A DNA stretch of 64,000 nt, from the NCBI GenBank assembly GCA_943789165.1, contig CALSTB010000005.1, positions 913,827 to 977,826 on the forward strand, read 5' to 3'. This DNA comes from an uncultured Bacteroidia bacterium. GTDB lineage: Bacteria > Bacteroidota > Bacteroidia > NS11-12g > UBA9320. Of this stretch, positions 35,239-44,886 are shown piece by piece. The notes beneath the pieces are model-generated. The model was not told where the DNA came from, made no database searches, and saw nothing but the letters and a program-made list of their open reading frames with translations. The position numbers and the translations under genes were made by a program. Position 1 is the stretch's first letter, and each line of letters begins with the position of its first letter.

Positions 35239-36192
35239 CTAAAACGCCTTCTTATTCTTATCCTTTTTGTTTTTCTTTTTCTTCTTCTTAAAGTCTTTCG
35301 GCTCTTCCGGATTCTGAATGTCGTTTGTTTTGCGTAAGTCGTGCTGATATTGATCCAGCTCTTTAAACAACAGTTCCTTTTTCTGCCAAAAACCTTTATA
35401 GAATTCTAGATAATCATACGTACCATCGGGCACATAATATTGGTACATACCTTCTTGCAATGGATGAAACGGCACCAAATGGTTGAACACAATGTTGTTT
35501 TCTTTTTCGTTATATCGGCACGTTATGGTGGCTTGATCGGCAAACGTGTGTATTAATCTGTATTTATATTCATCCTCATCATCTTCGAAAATAGGCAGCC
35601 CAAATTTTGGTTTGTCGTCTTCGTCGAAGTACAGAACGTCTATTATTTTTTTATTAATAAGGTGGTCTTCCCCATCCCAGCCAAACAAAATATAATGCGA
35701 CCTTCCTTTGTACTTATAGTCGTGAATCTGATAGTACAAAGCCCCCATCCAGTGTCTGTTATCAAGTGTCTGAAATTCAGGATCTCGAATTTTACTCGAA
35801 CTGTCGTACAGTCCATACAGAATCAGCGAGTCCTCGTTATTCATCTGTATTGCCCCGAAGTACATGTACTTTCCACTGTCCAACAGTAGGTTCCAAGTAA
35901 ACATTCTAAACGCATCGTCCGATGGTTTTAAAATAGAAACTGTTTTTAGAAGCGTAAACTCGTAATCAAAGCTGGTGGGCACTTGAAGCGCTTTTTTCAG
36001 CGTTTGAACGAAGTAGTAACAACTTGTTATACGTTCATTGATGTCTTTGCCATTTATGATGTTGTGGCTTAGTCCTTCAAGTTGATATTCAATATTGCGA
36101 ATGGAATCACGATAAGTGGTGTCAACGTCTTTAGCCTTGCTAGAAAAAGCAACACCAAGCAAACAAATAAATATGAACCACTTTTTCGTCAT
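35239..36192 (-). CDS. exported protein of unknown function, Lys-rich tail
   Basis: A 317-residue protein with signal peptide MTKKWFIFICLLGVAFSSKA. The mature domain has repeated aromatic and acidic strands (YYQIHDYKYKGRSHYILFGWDG, YYVPDGTYDYLEFYKGFWQ), so it is probably beta-rich, but no family is recognised. The last 25 residues are a near-pure Lys run (KKKKKKNKKDKNKKAF). A full promoter (TTG-N21-TACTTTTG) lies upstream, overlapping the end of the thiolase gene. Confidence 0.65.
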   Translation of the reverse strand: MTKKWFIFICLLGVAFSSKAKDVDTTYRDSIRNIEYQLEGLSHNIINGKDINERITSCYYFVQTLKKALQVPTSFDYEFTLLKTVSILKPSDDAFRMFTWNLLLDSGKYMYFGAIQMNNEDSLILYGLYDSSSKIRDPEFQTLDNRHWMGALYYQIHDYKYKGRSHYILFGWDGEDHLINKKIIDVLYFDEDDKPKFGLPIFEDDEDEYKYRLIHTFADQATITCRYNEKENNIVFNHLVPFHPLQEGMYQYYVPDGTYDYLEFYKGFWQKKELLFKELDQYQHDLRKTNDIQNPEEPKDFKKKKKKNKKDKNKKAF

Positions 36193-36219
36193 ATAGTTTT
36201 ATAACTCAAAACGCATGCC

Positions 36220-36251
36220 CAAAAGTATGTCAGGGCTGTATTATAGCTCAA
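36220..36251 (-). promoter_or_regulatory. promoter of the 317-residue exported protein gene
   Basis: On the minus strand, TTG (36251-36249), a 21-base spacer and TACTTTTG (36227-36220) match the consensus. The -33 box lies inside the last codons of the upstream thiolase gene. Confidence 0.65.
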
Positions 36252-37416
36252 GTACCAACGCACTTGCACCACCTCCACCGTTGCAAATGCCGGCAGCACC
36301 AAGTTGTCCGCCTTTTTGCTTTAACGCGTGGATAAGGGTTACGATGATACGTGCGCCTGAGGCTCCTAGTGGATGACCTAAGGACACTGCGCCACCATTT
36401 ACGTTTACTTTAGAGGCATCTAAATTCAGCAATTGGTTGTTGGCCAAACTCACCACACTAAATGCTTCGTTAATTTCAAAAACGTCAATATCAGAGACTG
36501 AACAATTAGCACGTTCTAAAGCGATAGGCAATGCCTTCGCAGGAGCGGTCGTGAACCATTCTGGCTTTTGAGCTGCATCTGCAAAACCTCTAATCTTCGC
36601 CAATGGTTTTAAACCCAATGCATCCATTTTAGCTTTCGACATCAAAATAATGGCCGCAGCGCCATCATTCATTGTACTTGCGTTTGCTGCTGTAACTGTA
36701 CCATCTTTTGCGAAAACAGGTCGAAGTGCTGGAATCTTGTCAAAGAATACATTTTTGTATTCCTCATCTTCCGTAATCACGACTGGGTCTCCTTTTCTTT
36801 GAGGAACTTCAACACCTACTATTTCTTCGTTAAATCGACCTTTTGACCATGCATCAGCTGATTTTTTGTACGATTCTATGGCAAAATTATCTTGAGCTTC
36901 TCGAGAGATGTTCATCTCTTTTGCTGTATTCTCAGCAGCGTTACCCATCATGTAATTGTTATACACGTCGGTCAAACCATCATGTGCCAAACCGTCAATG
37001 GCTTTAAAATCACCATATTTATATCCTTTACGAGAATTCATTAAATAATGAGGAACCAAACTCATGTTCTCCATACCTCCCGCTACAACGCAGTCGTTTT
37101 GACCAATCATAATGGATTGAGCACCTAACATGACAGCCTTCATACCGCTGGCACAAACCTTATTTACGGTTGTACAAGGAACTTCTTCACTTATACCAGC
37201 AAATATCGAAGCTTGGCGTGCTGGGGCTTGACCAACACCGGCCTGTAGTACATTACCCATAAACACTTCGTTTACTTCCTTTGCATCCACACCTGCTTTA
37301 CTCAGAGCACCTTTTATGGCAGTCGCTCCCAATTGAGTTGCTGGTATCGAACTAAACATTCCGTTGAAACTGCCCATTGGGGTTCTTACAGCCGAAACAA
37401 TATATACGTCATTCAT
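36241..37416 (-). CDS. acetyl-CoA C-acyltransferase (thiolase)
   Basis: A 391-residue type II thiolase catalysing acyl-CoA plus acetyl-CoA interconversion. Active-site Cys is in NKVCASGMKAV near residue 88, the His in GHPLGASGARI near 348, and the second Cys in CNGGGGASAL near 378. It may serve fatty-acid oxidation or acetoacetyl-CoA synthesis (AtoB/FadA-like). Two in-frame ATGs exist (37425, 37416); MNDVYIVSAVRTP fits the family, and a TATTTTTG -7 box (37441-37434) would place transcription start right at the upper ATG. No fadB is adjacent. Confidence 0.9.
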   Translation of the reverse strand: MNDVYIVSAVRTPMGSFNGMFSSIPATQLGATAIKGALSKAGVDAKEVNEVFMGNVLQAGVGQAPARQASIFAGISEEVPCTTVNKVCASGMKAVMLGAQSIMIGQNDCVVAGGMENMSLVPHYLMNSRKGYKYGDFKAIDGLAHDGLTDVYNNYMMGNAAENTAKEMNISREAQDNFAIESYKKSADAWSKGRFNEEIVGVEVPQRKGDPVVITEDEEYKNVFFDKIPALRPVFAKDGTVTAANASTMNDGAAAIILMSKAKMDALGLKPLAKIRGFADAAQKPEWFTTAPAKALPIALERANCSVSDIDVFEINEAFSVVSLANNQLLNLDASKVNVNGGAVSLGHPLGASGARIIVTLIHALKQKGGQLGAAGICNGGGGASALVLEL

Positions 37417-37549
37417 AGTATTCAAATTTGAGGCAAAAATAGGGTTTCAAAAGGCAAATGAATTCATATTCTCATGGTTTTTGATTAACAGTCGAAAATC
37501 TCAAGATTAGTTTAATTTTGAACCTGTTACGGCAAGCTGGATATCATTC

Positions 37550-38359
37550 ATGGCGGAAGAAAATGCATACATATTAGGAACCGATTCAGAAGAATTGGTT
37601 CGTCTAGGTGTTCAACACCAAGTATGGGCGTCTGAGGCTCAGAGAGGTTGGGGAATTGCTGGGTTTACTGCAGGCCAAACGCTACTAGACTTAGGTTGCG
37701 GCCCAGGGTTCTGTACCAAAGAAATGGCACTTATTACTGGAAAATCTGGTCGGGTAATTGGCATTGATAAATCAGTCGCTTATATCAACTTCTTAAATGA
37801 CATCAAAGATACATATGGGTTGAACATTGATGGCCATGCGGTTGATTTTAACCAGATGCAATTAGAAGACAATTCACTTGATGGTGCTTATTGTCGTTGG
37901 GCGATGGCATGGATCTCCAATCCAGAAGAAATAATTCAAAAAGTCTATAAAGCTTTAAAACCAGGTGGACGCTTCGTTTTTCATGAATATTTTCATTGGA
38001 TGACGCATTCAACCGTACCTAGTTATGAAAATTTATCTGCGTGTATCAAAGGGTGTTTTGATAGTTTTGAAGACTTTGATGGTAGTATTAATATCGGACG
38101 TAATCTGCCCGAAATATGTGTAAACAGTGGGTTTACGTTATTTCACACACGTCCAATGGCCAAAACGGCTAGAGTAAACGACCTTGCTTGGCAATGGCCT
38201 ATAACGTTTTACAAAACATATTTCAACAAACTAATCGATATGAAATATGTCACTCAAGAACAAGTAAGCTTGGCTTTTGAAGAATTAGAAGATTTGTCTT
38301 CTAGACCTGATGGACTGATTTGTTGTCCGTTAATGATTGAAATCATCGTAGAAAAATAA
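37550..38359 (+). CDS. class I SAM-dependent methyltransferase
   Basis: A 269-residue methyltransferase. SAM-binding motif I is LLDLGCGPGFCTKE near residue 46, motif II is GRVIGIDKSVAY, and motif IV-like residues include DGAYCRWAMAWI. The substrate is unknown; the family ranges over small molecules and quinones. A full -7 box, TAATTTTG (37513-37520), lies about 30 bases upstream, but the -33 spacing is too long. It is followed after 15 bases by comB on the same strand. Confidence 0.8.
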   Translation: MAEENAYILGTDSEELVRLGVQHQVWASEAQRGWGIAGFTAGQTLLDLGCGPGFCTKEMALITGKSGRVIGIDKSVAYINFLNDIKDTYGLNIDGHAVDFNQMQLEDNSLDGAYCRWAMAWISNPEEIIQKVYKALKPGGRFVFHEYFHWMTHSTVPSYENLSACIKGCFDSFEDFDGSINIGRNLPEICVNSGFTLFHTRPMAKTARVNDLAWQWPITFYKTYFNKLIDMKYVTQEQVSLAFEELEDLSSRPDGLICCPLMIEIIVEK

Positions 38360-38374
38360 AATAACCCGTCATTT

Positions 38375-39082
38375 ATGTCTCGTACCGTAGAAATTGTCCT
38401 GTCCCCTTTATTACTTCCATTAGTTGACCTCAAAGGAAAAACTGTGGTGGTGATTGACATTTTACGTGCAACGTCAACCATTTGTGCCATTTTAGATAAT
38501 GGTGCCAAAGCCGTCGTTCCAGTGGTATCAGTCGAAGATGCGCTAACGTACACGTCAGATGACTATTTGGTTGCTGGTGAACGAAATGGTGAAAAAGCGA
38601 AAGGGTTTGATTTTGGTAATTCTCCAACAGAATACAGCCATTCTGTAATCCAAAACAAACAAGTTGTCTTAACCACGACCAATGGAACTAAGTGTATCCA
38701 TGCGTCGTTAGCTGCCGATGAAATCTTAGTTGGATCATTTTTTAATCTTGATGTTATAACTTATTATCTAAGAAATAGCGAGAACTCAATTGTGCTGTTT
38801 TGTTCGGGTTGGAAAGACCGTGTTAACCTTGAGGATACCTTATTTGCTGGATATGTAGCCAATAACTTAAGAGACACACATTCCTGGGATTCGGATGAAG
38901 TTGAATTGGCGATTGATTTGGTCAAGCAGTCACAGCCTGACCCTGCCTCTTTTCTTAAAAAGGCAAGTCATGCACAACGCTTCGAGCGGCTTGGCAACCA
39001 CGGTGATTTATCCGTATGTATGCAGTTTAATGCCCACCCAGTAGTTGTGCAATACAACGAAGGTAAATTGTTATCTATCTAA
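38375..39082 (+). CDS. comB: 2-phosphosulfolactate phosphatase family (ComB)
   Basis: A 235-residue ComB-type Mg-dependent phosphatase, with the signature VVVIDILRATSTICAILDNGA near residue 25, VAGERNGEKAKGFDFGNSPTEY near 68 and TTNGTKCIH near 100. In methanogens ComB makes sulfolactate for coenzyme M. Coenzyme M is not expected here; in Bacteroidota a role in making sulfolactate or cysteate for sulfonolipids is a plausible alternative, but no other gene of that route is visible. Followed by a hairpin shared with the convergent M16 gene. Confidence 0.85.
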   Translation: MSRTVEIVLSPLLLPLVDLKGKTVVVIDILRATSTICAILDNGAKAVVPVVSVEDALTYTSDDYLVAGERNGEKAKGFDFGNSPTEYSHSVIQNKQVVLTTTNGTKCIHASLAADEILVGSFFNLDVITYYLRNSENSIVLFCSGWKDRVNLEDTLFAGYVANNLRDTHSWDSDEVELAIDLVKQSQPDPASFLKKASHAQRFERLGNHGDLSVCMQFNAHPVVVQYNEGKLLSI

Positions 39083-39089
39083 CAAAAAA

Positions 39090-39119
39090 AAGTCCATCCG
39101 CCTAGTGACGAATGGACTT
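39090..39119. terminator. bidirectional terminator between comB and the M16 peptidase gene
   Basis: AAGTCCAT (39090-39097) pairs with ATGGACTT (39112-39119). On the minus strand the stem is followed by a run of Ts, giving a good terminator for the M16 gene; towards comB the T-run is weaker. Confidence 0.8.
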
Positions 39120-39143
39120 CTTATGAATTACATTCAACTCAGA

Positions 39144-41972
39144 TTATTCTGAATCAATTACTTTAATTTTTCCGTAACCAAGCGCTTCTAGTCCTGGCTT
39201 AATTTTATAGGCATGTCCAACAACGATAAAGACCATTTGATCTGGGTGGATATACGTTTTGGCAATAGCGTCGATGTCCGCCTTCGTTAAGCCATTGATA
39301 ATACGGCTTTGCTCGTCTTTATAACCAACAGGTAAATTGTTGTCTACGATGTTCGCTAAGAAACCAAGTTTTTGAATAGGTGTTTCATAATCAAGCGCCT
39401 CACTCAACAGAATTGAACTTTTGGTGAACGCCAATTCTTCTTCCGTAATTCCGCTTTCCTTGAATTTTTTCAATTCTTTCATCACTTCCATTATGGCACT
39501 ATCAGTGGCTTCTTTCTTGATGTTTCCACTAAACGTGTAATTACCATAATACTGGTTGCCACTAAATCCAGATCGTGCTCCATAGGTATATCCTTTGTCT
39601 TCACGAAGATTTAGATTTATACGGCTGCTAAATGCTCCACCTAAGGTATAGTTCATAACACCTGCTTTAAAGTAATCTCCATTATAGTCGTACTTAAGCG
39701 ACGGATAACCGGCAATTATCATAGTTTGCGGTGCGTATGGTTTGTCCACCAAGATGATAGTTGTTTTGTCAAATTTAGTTGGCGCTGGTAAAGCAGGAAT
39801 AACAACGTTTTTATTCTTCCAAGTTTTAAGGAAATCAAGCTTGCCCATGATTTCACTCTGAGATACTGGACCTAATATGGATAAACTTGCTACGTTAGGT
39901 GAGTAAAAACGCTCGTAGAAGTCTTTACAATCATCTACAGATATTTTGTTTACACTTGAAAAATCACCAGAAGATGGATCAGCCAAAATGCTTTTACCAT
40001 ACAATGTTTTGTTGTAGTTGGTTGACGCCAAGAAGTTTGGATTCGACTTTCTATTGTTGATGGACTCAAGAATTTGCTTTTTGATTCTCTGGAAGTCTTT
40101 AGGGTCAAATCGAGGCTGCTCCAAGGTTTCTTTTAGAATTGCCAATGTCGCATCTAAGTTTTCTTTAAATGACTCAATATAAATGGTTGACGTAGTTGTT
40201 CCACTTCCAAAGCTGATACGGCTTCCCAACAAGTCTAGTGCCGCACTCATCTCTTCAGATGATAGAGATGCGTTACCTTCATTGAGTAGATCGGCCGTTA
40301 GCGAAGCAGTTCCTGAACTAATCTTTTTGTCGGCTTCTAATAAATGTCCGCCTTCGATTTGTAGATATAGGTATACCTTTTTTAAGTCGTCTGCTTTAGA
40401 ACCGATTACTTTCAAACCGTTGTCAAAAGTTTCAGTGTAATAAGCAGGTACTTTTATCGATTTAACTGCAGCAGCTTTAGGCTGAACAGATCTATCAAAA
40501 TTATCAACTGGTGGATTGTAGGTTAATCCGTTGTACTGTGCGTCAATCACTTTAGGTTGACCAGCATGTGGGTTGACACTTTTAGAACCTTCATCGTCAC
40601 CTTCTTTAGGTGCCTGACGAGAAACGGTAAGGATAACCGCCTTTTTATTCAAAATATACTTTCTAAAAACACGCATAATGTCTTCCTTAGTAACATTGTC
40701 ATAACGAGCGATCTCATCATTCAAGTTATAACCATTACCTAACATCATGTTCCATTCGCTAAGCAAAGTCGCTTTGCTTGCTACTGAATTCACCTGATCT
40801 ACAAGGTAAGTGCGGTATCCCATTTTAGTGGCTTCCAATTCTTTGTCAGAAACACCCACCTTATTAAATTCTTGTAATACTTCGTTAATTTGATCTTCCA
40901 CTTCATTGAAGCTAAGTCCCATATAACGAGCAATCACCCGGATACTAAAGAAACCAGCCAATTCTAATGCGTTGTTGCTAGACCCAGCTTGAACAGCTTC
41001 TTCAGACTTTACAAACTTTTTGTACAACAATGAGTTGTTAGTTCCCCCTAATATTTGACCAAGCATGCTTAAAGCCGCTTCGTCTTTATGGTAATTTGGA
41101 ACTGTCGGAAAGTTCATAACCGTCATCGGTAAATAAATGTTATCCGTCATTGGGATGTATTTATTTACAGGAAGAATTGGGTCTGTAGCTCTTTGTTGTC
41201 TTACTTCTGGACACTTGTTTATCGTTCCATAATATTTGTCAACCCATTTTTTAACGTCTTCTGGATTCACATCACCAGAAACGACAAGAGTCGCATTGTT
41301 TGGTCCGTACCAACGTAAGAAGAAGTTTCTTAAATCGTCGAAACTAGCGTCATCTAAATCATCTACATATCCAATTGGCGTCCATTCGTATGGGTGATTT
41401 GGATATAGGCTTTTAAACAACACCTCATTCACCATCCCGTAAGGTTGGTTATCATAGCGTTGTCTTTTTTCATTTTTTACCGCATCTCTTTGGTTGTTGA
41501 ACTTCTCTTCAGTAAACCCATCTAAGTGCGTTCCCATTCGATCTGCTTCTAACCACAACAAAGTTTCTGTCAGGTTGCTTGGAGCCGTATTGATGTATAC
41601 GGTTTTGTCAAACGACGTGTAGGCATTGTTCGTTCCACCTGCCTCACTGATGATTTTAAAATGCTCTTCATCGGCTACGTTTTTAGAGCCTTGAAACATC
41701 ATATGTTCGAAGAAATGGGCAAAACCACTGTTTCTTGCACTTTCTCTCGCAGAACCAACGTGATAGGCCACTTGTACATGCACAATAGGATCACTATGGT
41801 CTTCGTGAATAATTAATGTCAGGTCATTTTTGTTATGCTTATACTTTTTGTAAGCAATAATGTTTTCATCCACATTACCAGCTACGTCTTCAACAAGTTC
41901 GAACTGGGCGAATGATGTGTGAACAAATAGAACCGACATCAGCGCCAGTGCTACGAATCTTAGTTTCTTCAT
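39144..41972 (-). CDS. M16-family zinc metallopeptidase, two-domain
   Basis: A 942-residue exported peptidase with signal peptide MKKLRFVALALMSVLFVHTS, then FAQ. The N-terminal half carries the inverted zinc motif H-F-F-E-H (GFAHFFEHMMFQGS, about residue 85) and the distal E in VKNEKRQRY. The C-terminal half repeats the M16 fold without H-x-x-E-H and is the usual non-catalytic partner (TADLLNEGNASLSSEEMSA). Fused bacterial pitrilysins of this size degrade peptides in the periplasm. A TATTTTTG -7 box (42001-41994) is present; the -33 spacing does not fit. Confidence 0.9.
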   Translation of the reverse strand: MKKLRFVALALMSVLFVHTSFAQFELVEDVAGNVDENIIAYKKYKHNKNDLTLIIHEDHSDPIVHVQVAYHVGSARESARNSGFAHFFEHMMFQGSKNVADEEHFKIISEAGGTNNAYTSFDKTVYINTAPSNLTETLLWLEADRMGTHLDGFTEEKFNNQRDAVKNEKRQRYDNQPYGMVNEVLFKSLYPNHPYEWTPIGYVDDLDDASFDDLRNFFLRWYGPNNATLVVSGDVNPEDVKKWVDKYYGTINKCPEVRQQRATDPILPVNKYIPMTDNIYLPMTVMNFPTVPNYHKDEAALSMLGQILGGTNNSLLYKKFVKSEEAVQAGSSNNALELAGFFSIRVIARYMGLSFNEVEDQINEVLQEFNKVGVSDKELEATKMGYRTYLVDQVNSVASKATLLSEWNMMLGNGYNLNDEIARYDNVTKEDIMRVFRKYILNKKAVILTVSRQAPKEGDDEGSKSVNPHAGQPKVIDAQYNGLTYNPPVDNFDRSVQPKAAAVKSIKVPAYYTETFDNGLKVIGSKADDLKKVYLYLQIEGGHLLEADKKISSGTASLTADLLNEGNASLSSEEMSAALDLLGSRISFGSGTTTSTIYIESFKENLDATLAILKETLEQPRFDPKDFQRIKKQILESINNRKSNPNFLASTNYNKTLYGKSILADPSSGDFSSVNKISVDDCKDFYERFYSPNVASLSILGPVSQSEIMGKLDFLKTWKNKNVVIPALPAPTKFDKTTIILVDKPYAPQTMIIAGYPSLKYDYNGDYFKAGVMNYTLGGAFSSRINLNLREDKGYTYGARSGFSGNQYYGNYTFSGNIKKEATDSAIMEVMKELKKFKESGITEEELAFTKSSILLSEALDYETPIQKLGFLANIVDNNLPVGYKDEQSRIINGLTKADIDAIAKTYIHPDQMVFIVVGHAYKIKPGLEALGYGKIKVIDSE

Positions 41973-42062
41973 TTACTGTATTAAAGTTTTCGCCAAAAAT
42001 ACGATAGGGGTGTTTAGGAACAGAACGTTAACGACAAAAAAGTAGTTTCTTTCTTCAAATGT

Positions 42063-43412
42063 TTATTCGAAAGCAATCCACCCTGATGGGATTCCATGCC
42101 CTTTGGCGTAGTCAAGAATCTTGACTGCTTCACTTTTGGTTTTGGTGGCGTAAATGCCTACCCGATAAAAACCATTGGGTTGTGGGAGGATTTTAACAAT
42201 TTGATAATCCCTTGCAATCATCGCAGCTGAACGTTCAGCCAACGCTTTGTCCATCGTCGAAATGGCTATAACATAATAGGAAGAGACCTCTTGGTCAGAC
42301 TTATATCGTACCATCGGATTTGACACATCTCCACTCCCATTCGAAACTGGATTGTTTTTATCAGCTATTTGAGGAGTAGCTGTTTTGTCTGGCTGATTAG
42401 TATTTGGTTGATTAGGATTTGTGGTCTTAGTATCTTTTGGAGGATCATTCTTATCTGCCACCGGTTTGTTTTCAATCGTTGGCTTGTCCTTTGTTTCACC
42501 AAAGCCAGAAGGATTTTCCTCTGTATCAGCTGGAGTTTTTACGTTTTTGTTCTCAACTATTTCACCGGTTATTGGATCACAAACAACTTCGACTACTTGA
42601 TTTAGAGTTAGCACGTCGATGTCTGTTTTGAGTTTAGAGATTGATTTCTCTAAAGCTTCAATCATGGCAAACATAGAATCACTCATCAGTTTGTTTGCTC
42701 CACTTTCTGCCCACGACTCAGGACAACCACCTTTTGCTGAAATACCTGGTAAGGTTGGACAATTGTCGTCGACATCCGCGATTCCATCGTTGTCGTAATC
42801 TAAAGGTTTGGAAGGTGTGTTGATGTTTTCCTTTTCTTTACCTATGCTTTGAGAAAAGCCCAATCGATATTGCATGTGGGTATCGAAATCTCCATTGAGT
42901 TGCTGATTTAACGCTGCTCCTACTTGTATTTTTGATTTGGGTCCGAGTTTTACGTTAAAACCAAAACCGTACTCGTTGCTAATGACCATCGGTGTAATGC
43001 CAATAGTTTTGTACGCTGATAGATAATTGAAATTATAACCAAACGAGAGGTAAGGCGCTACTTTTGAGTGAACTGGCAAAAACCGACCGTTATTTAAGGT
43101 AAGTATCAAGTCTAGATCCCCACCAAACAAATACGACTTTCGGATGAGTGTATTTTCTTCTGTTTGATTTAGCAAAAACCCATTGGTTATTCCAGCAGAA
43201 AAACCCCATGACCGACCTAAATATCGGTTGTAAGAAATACGGATCGACTGTGACAAGGAAGAATCAAAACTGGTAATTTTATTGTCGAGTAGACGGACAT
43301 TGTAATCGTGAAAATCTTGGTTGATGCCAAAACCGTTTTTATAATTCGCTTGCTGCGGAAATCCCAAAAATGGAATCACAAACAGAAAGGTTGGAATTAC
43401 AAAGCGCTTCAT
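42063..43412 (-). CDS. outer-membrane barrel-like protein with TSP3 repeat and SPOR domain
   Basis: A 449-residue exported protein. The ATG at 43412 follows an in-frame GTG. After a signal peptide (KRFVIPTFLFVIPFLGF), residues 20-190 have alternating short strands (GRSWGFSAGITNGFLLN, YGFGFNVKLGPKSKIQVG) like an outer-membrane barrel. Next come a TSP type-3 calcium repeat (DYDNDGIADVDDNCPTLPG), a coiled coil (about 245-265), a 100-residue Asn/Thr/Pro/Lys-rich linker, and a C-terminal SPOR domain (YYVIAISTMDKALAERSAA...VGIYATKTKSEAV). SPOR binds denuded peptidoglycan glycans; here it takes the place of the usual OmpA domain. A full promoter lies upstream. Confidence 0.7.
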   Translation of the reverse strand: MKRFVIPTFLFVIPFLGFPQQANYKNGFGINQDFHDYNVRLLDNKITSFDSSLSQSIRISYNRYLGRSWGFSAGITNGFLLNQTEENTLIRKSYLFGGDLDLILTLNNGRFLPVHSKVAPYLSFGYNFNYLSAYKTIGITPMVISNEYGFGFNVKLGPKSKIQVGAALNQQLNGDFDTHMQYRLGFSQSIGKEKENINTPSKPLDYDNDGIADVDDNCPTLPGISAKGGCPESWAESGANKLMSDSMFAMIEALEKSISKLKTDIDVLTLNQVVEVVCDPITGEIVENKNVKTPADTEENPSGFGETKDKPTIENKPVADKNDPPKDTKTTNPNQPNTNQPDKTATPQIADKNNPVSNGSGDVSNPMVRYKSDQEVSSYYVIAISTMDKALAERSAAMIARDYQIVKILPQPNGFYRVGIYATKTKSEAVKILDYAKGHGIPSGWIAFE

Positions 43413-43440
43413 CACTGGTGTTTATCTGTACTTACTTAAA

Positions 43441-43473
43441 CAAAGCTATTTGATAATCAGTTGTTTGTATCAA
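43441..43473 (-). promoter_or_regulatory. promoter of the barrel-TSP3-SPOR gene
   Basis: On the minus strand, TTG (43473-43471), a 22-base spacer and TAGCTTTG (43448-43441) match the consensus in boxes and spacing, giving a leader of about 22 bases. Confidence 0.75.
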
Positions 43474-43565
43474 ATGGCAGTGTCTTGTTTCAAACAAGAC
43501 TTAGTAAAAGACTAGTATTTTATACAGTATAAACGCAAGTTCTGTACCGTTTAATATGTCGTGTA

Positions 43566-44369
43566 TTATGCTGGCTTGGTCGCCAACAAACTGTATACCA
43601 TTGGAATGTAGTTGCCCAGATGTTCAATTCTATATTTACCCGGTTCAAATTCGACGGTATGCATAAAGCAGTTGTACGGCGAATAATCAAATTCGTTAAA
43701 TGAATTGATGACCAAACCACTTTTGATTAACGCGTTTAACACTTCCGAAGTGCCGTGGTTCCACATGACGTATTCTTCATGGATGTCTGCATCACGATCG
43801 GTATAGGTCCCTTCCTGGGTTTCATGAATCGGGCCGTCATTGAAATAGTTATATCCAACACCAGCAAATTCATCGTCGAACATCCAAACAACTGGATGAA
43901 ATTCTGCAAAAACAAACTGTCCACCTGGTTTTAGGAATTTGGATACTACATCAGCCCAGCGGTCCATATCTGGTAACCAGCCAATCGTCCCATAACTTGT
44001 AAAAACGATATCGAATTGCTCATTTAGGACTTGGTCCAAACTGTACAGGTCACATTCGATAAACCTCACTGAGGTATCTGTTTTTTCTGCTAATTCGTTG
44101 GCGATTTTAATTGAGACGTCTGAAAGGTCAACGCCCGTTACTTCCGCTCCCATTCTGGCTAGCGATATGCTGTCTTGACCAAAGTGACATTGTAAATGCA
44201 ATATGCGCTTTTCTTTTACATCACCTAGTAATGCTAGTTCGATGCTATTCAAGGAGTTTTTCCCCGCGATGAAGGCTTCATTGTCATAAAACTCTGAAGC
44301 AAAATGAACTGGGGTTTTTTTATTCCAAGCCTCTTTGTTGACGTTTAAGTAATCGCTGATTTTATCCAT
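43566..44369 (-). CDS. class I SAM-dependent methyltransferase
   Basis: A 267-residue methyltransferase. Motif I is RILHLQCHFGQDSISLARMGAE (Gly-poor variant with Cys-His), then VTGVDLSDVSIKIANE (acidic residue for the ribose) and FDIVFTSYGTIGWLPD. Bacteroidota have many such proteins; the substrate is unknown. The frame is open upstream to 44423; the ATG at 44369 is preferred. It is the last of a long run of reverse-strand genes and starts 2 bases after the upstream membrane protein stop. Confidence 0.8.
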   Translation of the reverse strand: MDKISDYLNVNKEAWNKKTPVHFASEFYDNEAFIAGKNSLNSIELALLGDVKEKRILHLQCHFGQDSISLARMGAEVTGVDLSDVSIKIANELAEKTDTSVRFIECDLYSLDQVLNEQFDIVFTSYGTIGWLPDMDRWADVVSKFLKPGGQFVFAEFHPVVWMFDDEFAGVGYNYFNDGPIHETQEGTYTDRDADIHEEYVMWNHGTSEVLNALIKSGLVINSFNEFDYSPYNCFMHTVEFEPGKYRIEHLGNYIPMVYSLLATKPA

Positions 44370-44370
44370 T

Positions 44371-44886
44371 TTATTGTCGTGGTTCGTCTTTTTTGCCAAA
44401 CCAGACTGCAAGTTTGGCTGCATTTAAACTAATAAACAAACCAAATAGGATGGATAAGAAAGAATACATAAACTCTTGGAGCCTAAAATTTGAAGCAATA
44501 GGCACTTTATTTGAGATATTCTCGGCAAAGAAATAATATATCTGCATCACAAAAGTTACGGCATAGTCTGTTGCCAGCAATACTCCAGTAAACACAAATA
44601 CCAGCTTAAACAGTTTGTGAGACGAGAGGTCCGACGTGGCTATTTGATGCGAATCATGGCCTTCATCAAGATGTAAAAACTTAATGATGATGTCCGTTCT
44701 AAAAACAAGGATATGCGAAATAACCAGTACCATAGCAAACGAGATGGCTGAACTGATGATTGAATTTACGTCATAACTATTATAGGTGGAATACATAGCT
44801 GCCACCAAGTTTCCCATCACGTATCTGATAAAAAAGAATACGCCTATAAGTCTTAAAATGACTCGATATATATCTTTAATGGTCAT
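44371..44886 (-). CDS. four-helix membrane protein, unknown
   Basis: A 171-residue integral membrane protein with about four hydrophobic helices (residues 8-30, 43-63, 90-117, 140-163) and a polar loop (HLDEGHDSHQIATSD). No family recognised. It overlaps the upstream TfoX-domain gene by 4 bases (ATGA), so expression is coupled. It may be a small inner-membrane protein; nothing indicates a transport or enzyme motif. Confidence 0.6.
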   Translation of the reverse strand: MTIKDIYRVILRLIGVFFFIRYVMGNLVAAMYSTYNSYDVNSIISSAISFAMVLVISHILVFRTDIIIKFLHLDEGHDSHQIATSDLSSHKLFKLVFVFTGVLLATDYAVTFVMQIYYFFAENISNKVPIASNFRLQEFMYSFLSILFGLFISLNAAKLAVWFGKKDEPRQ

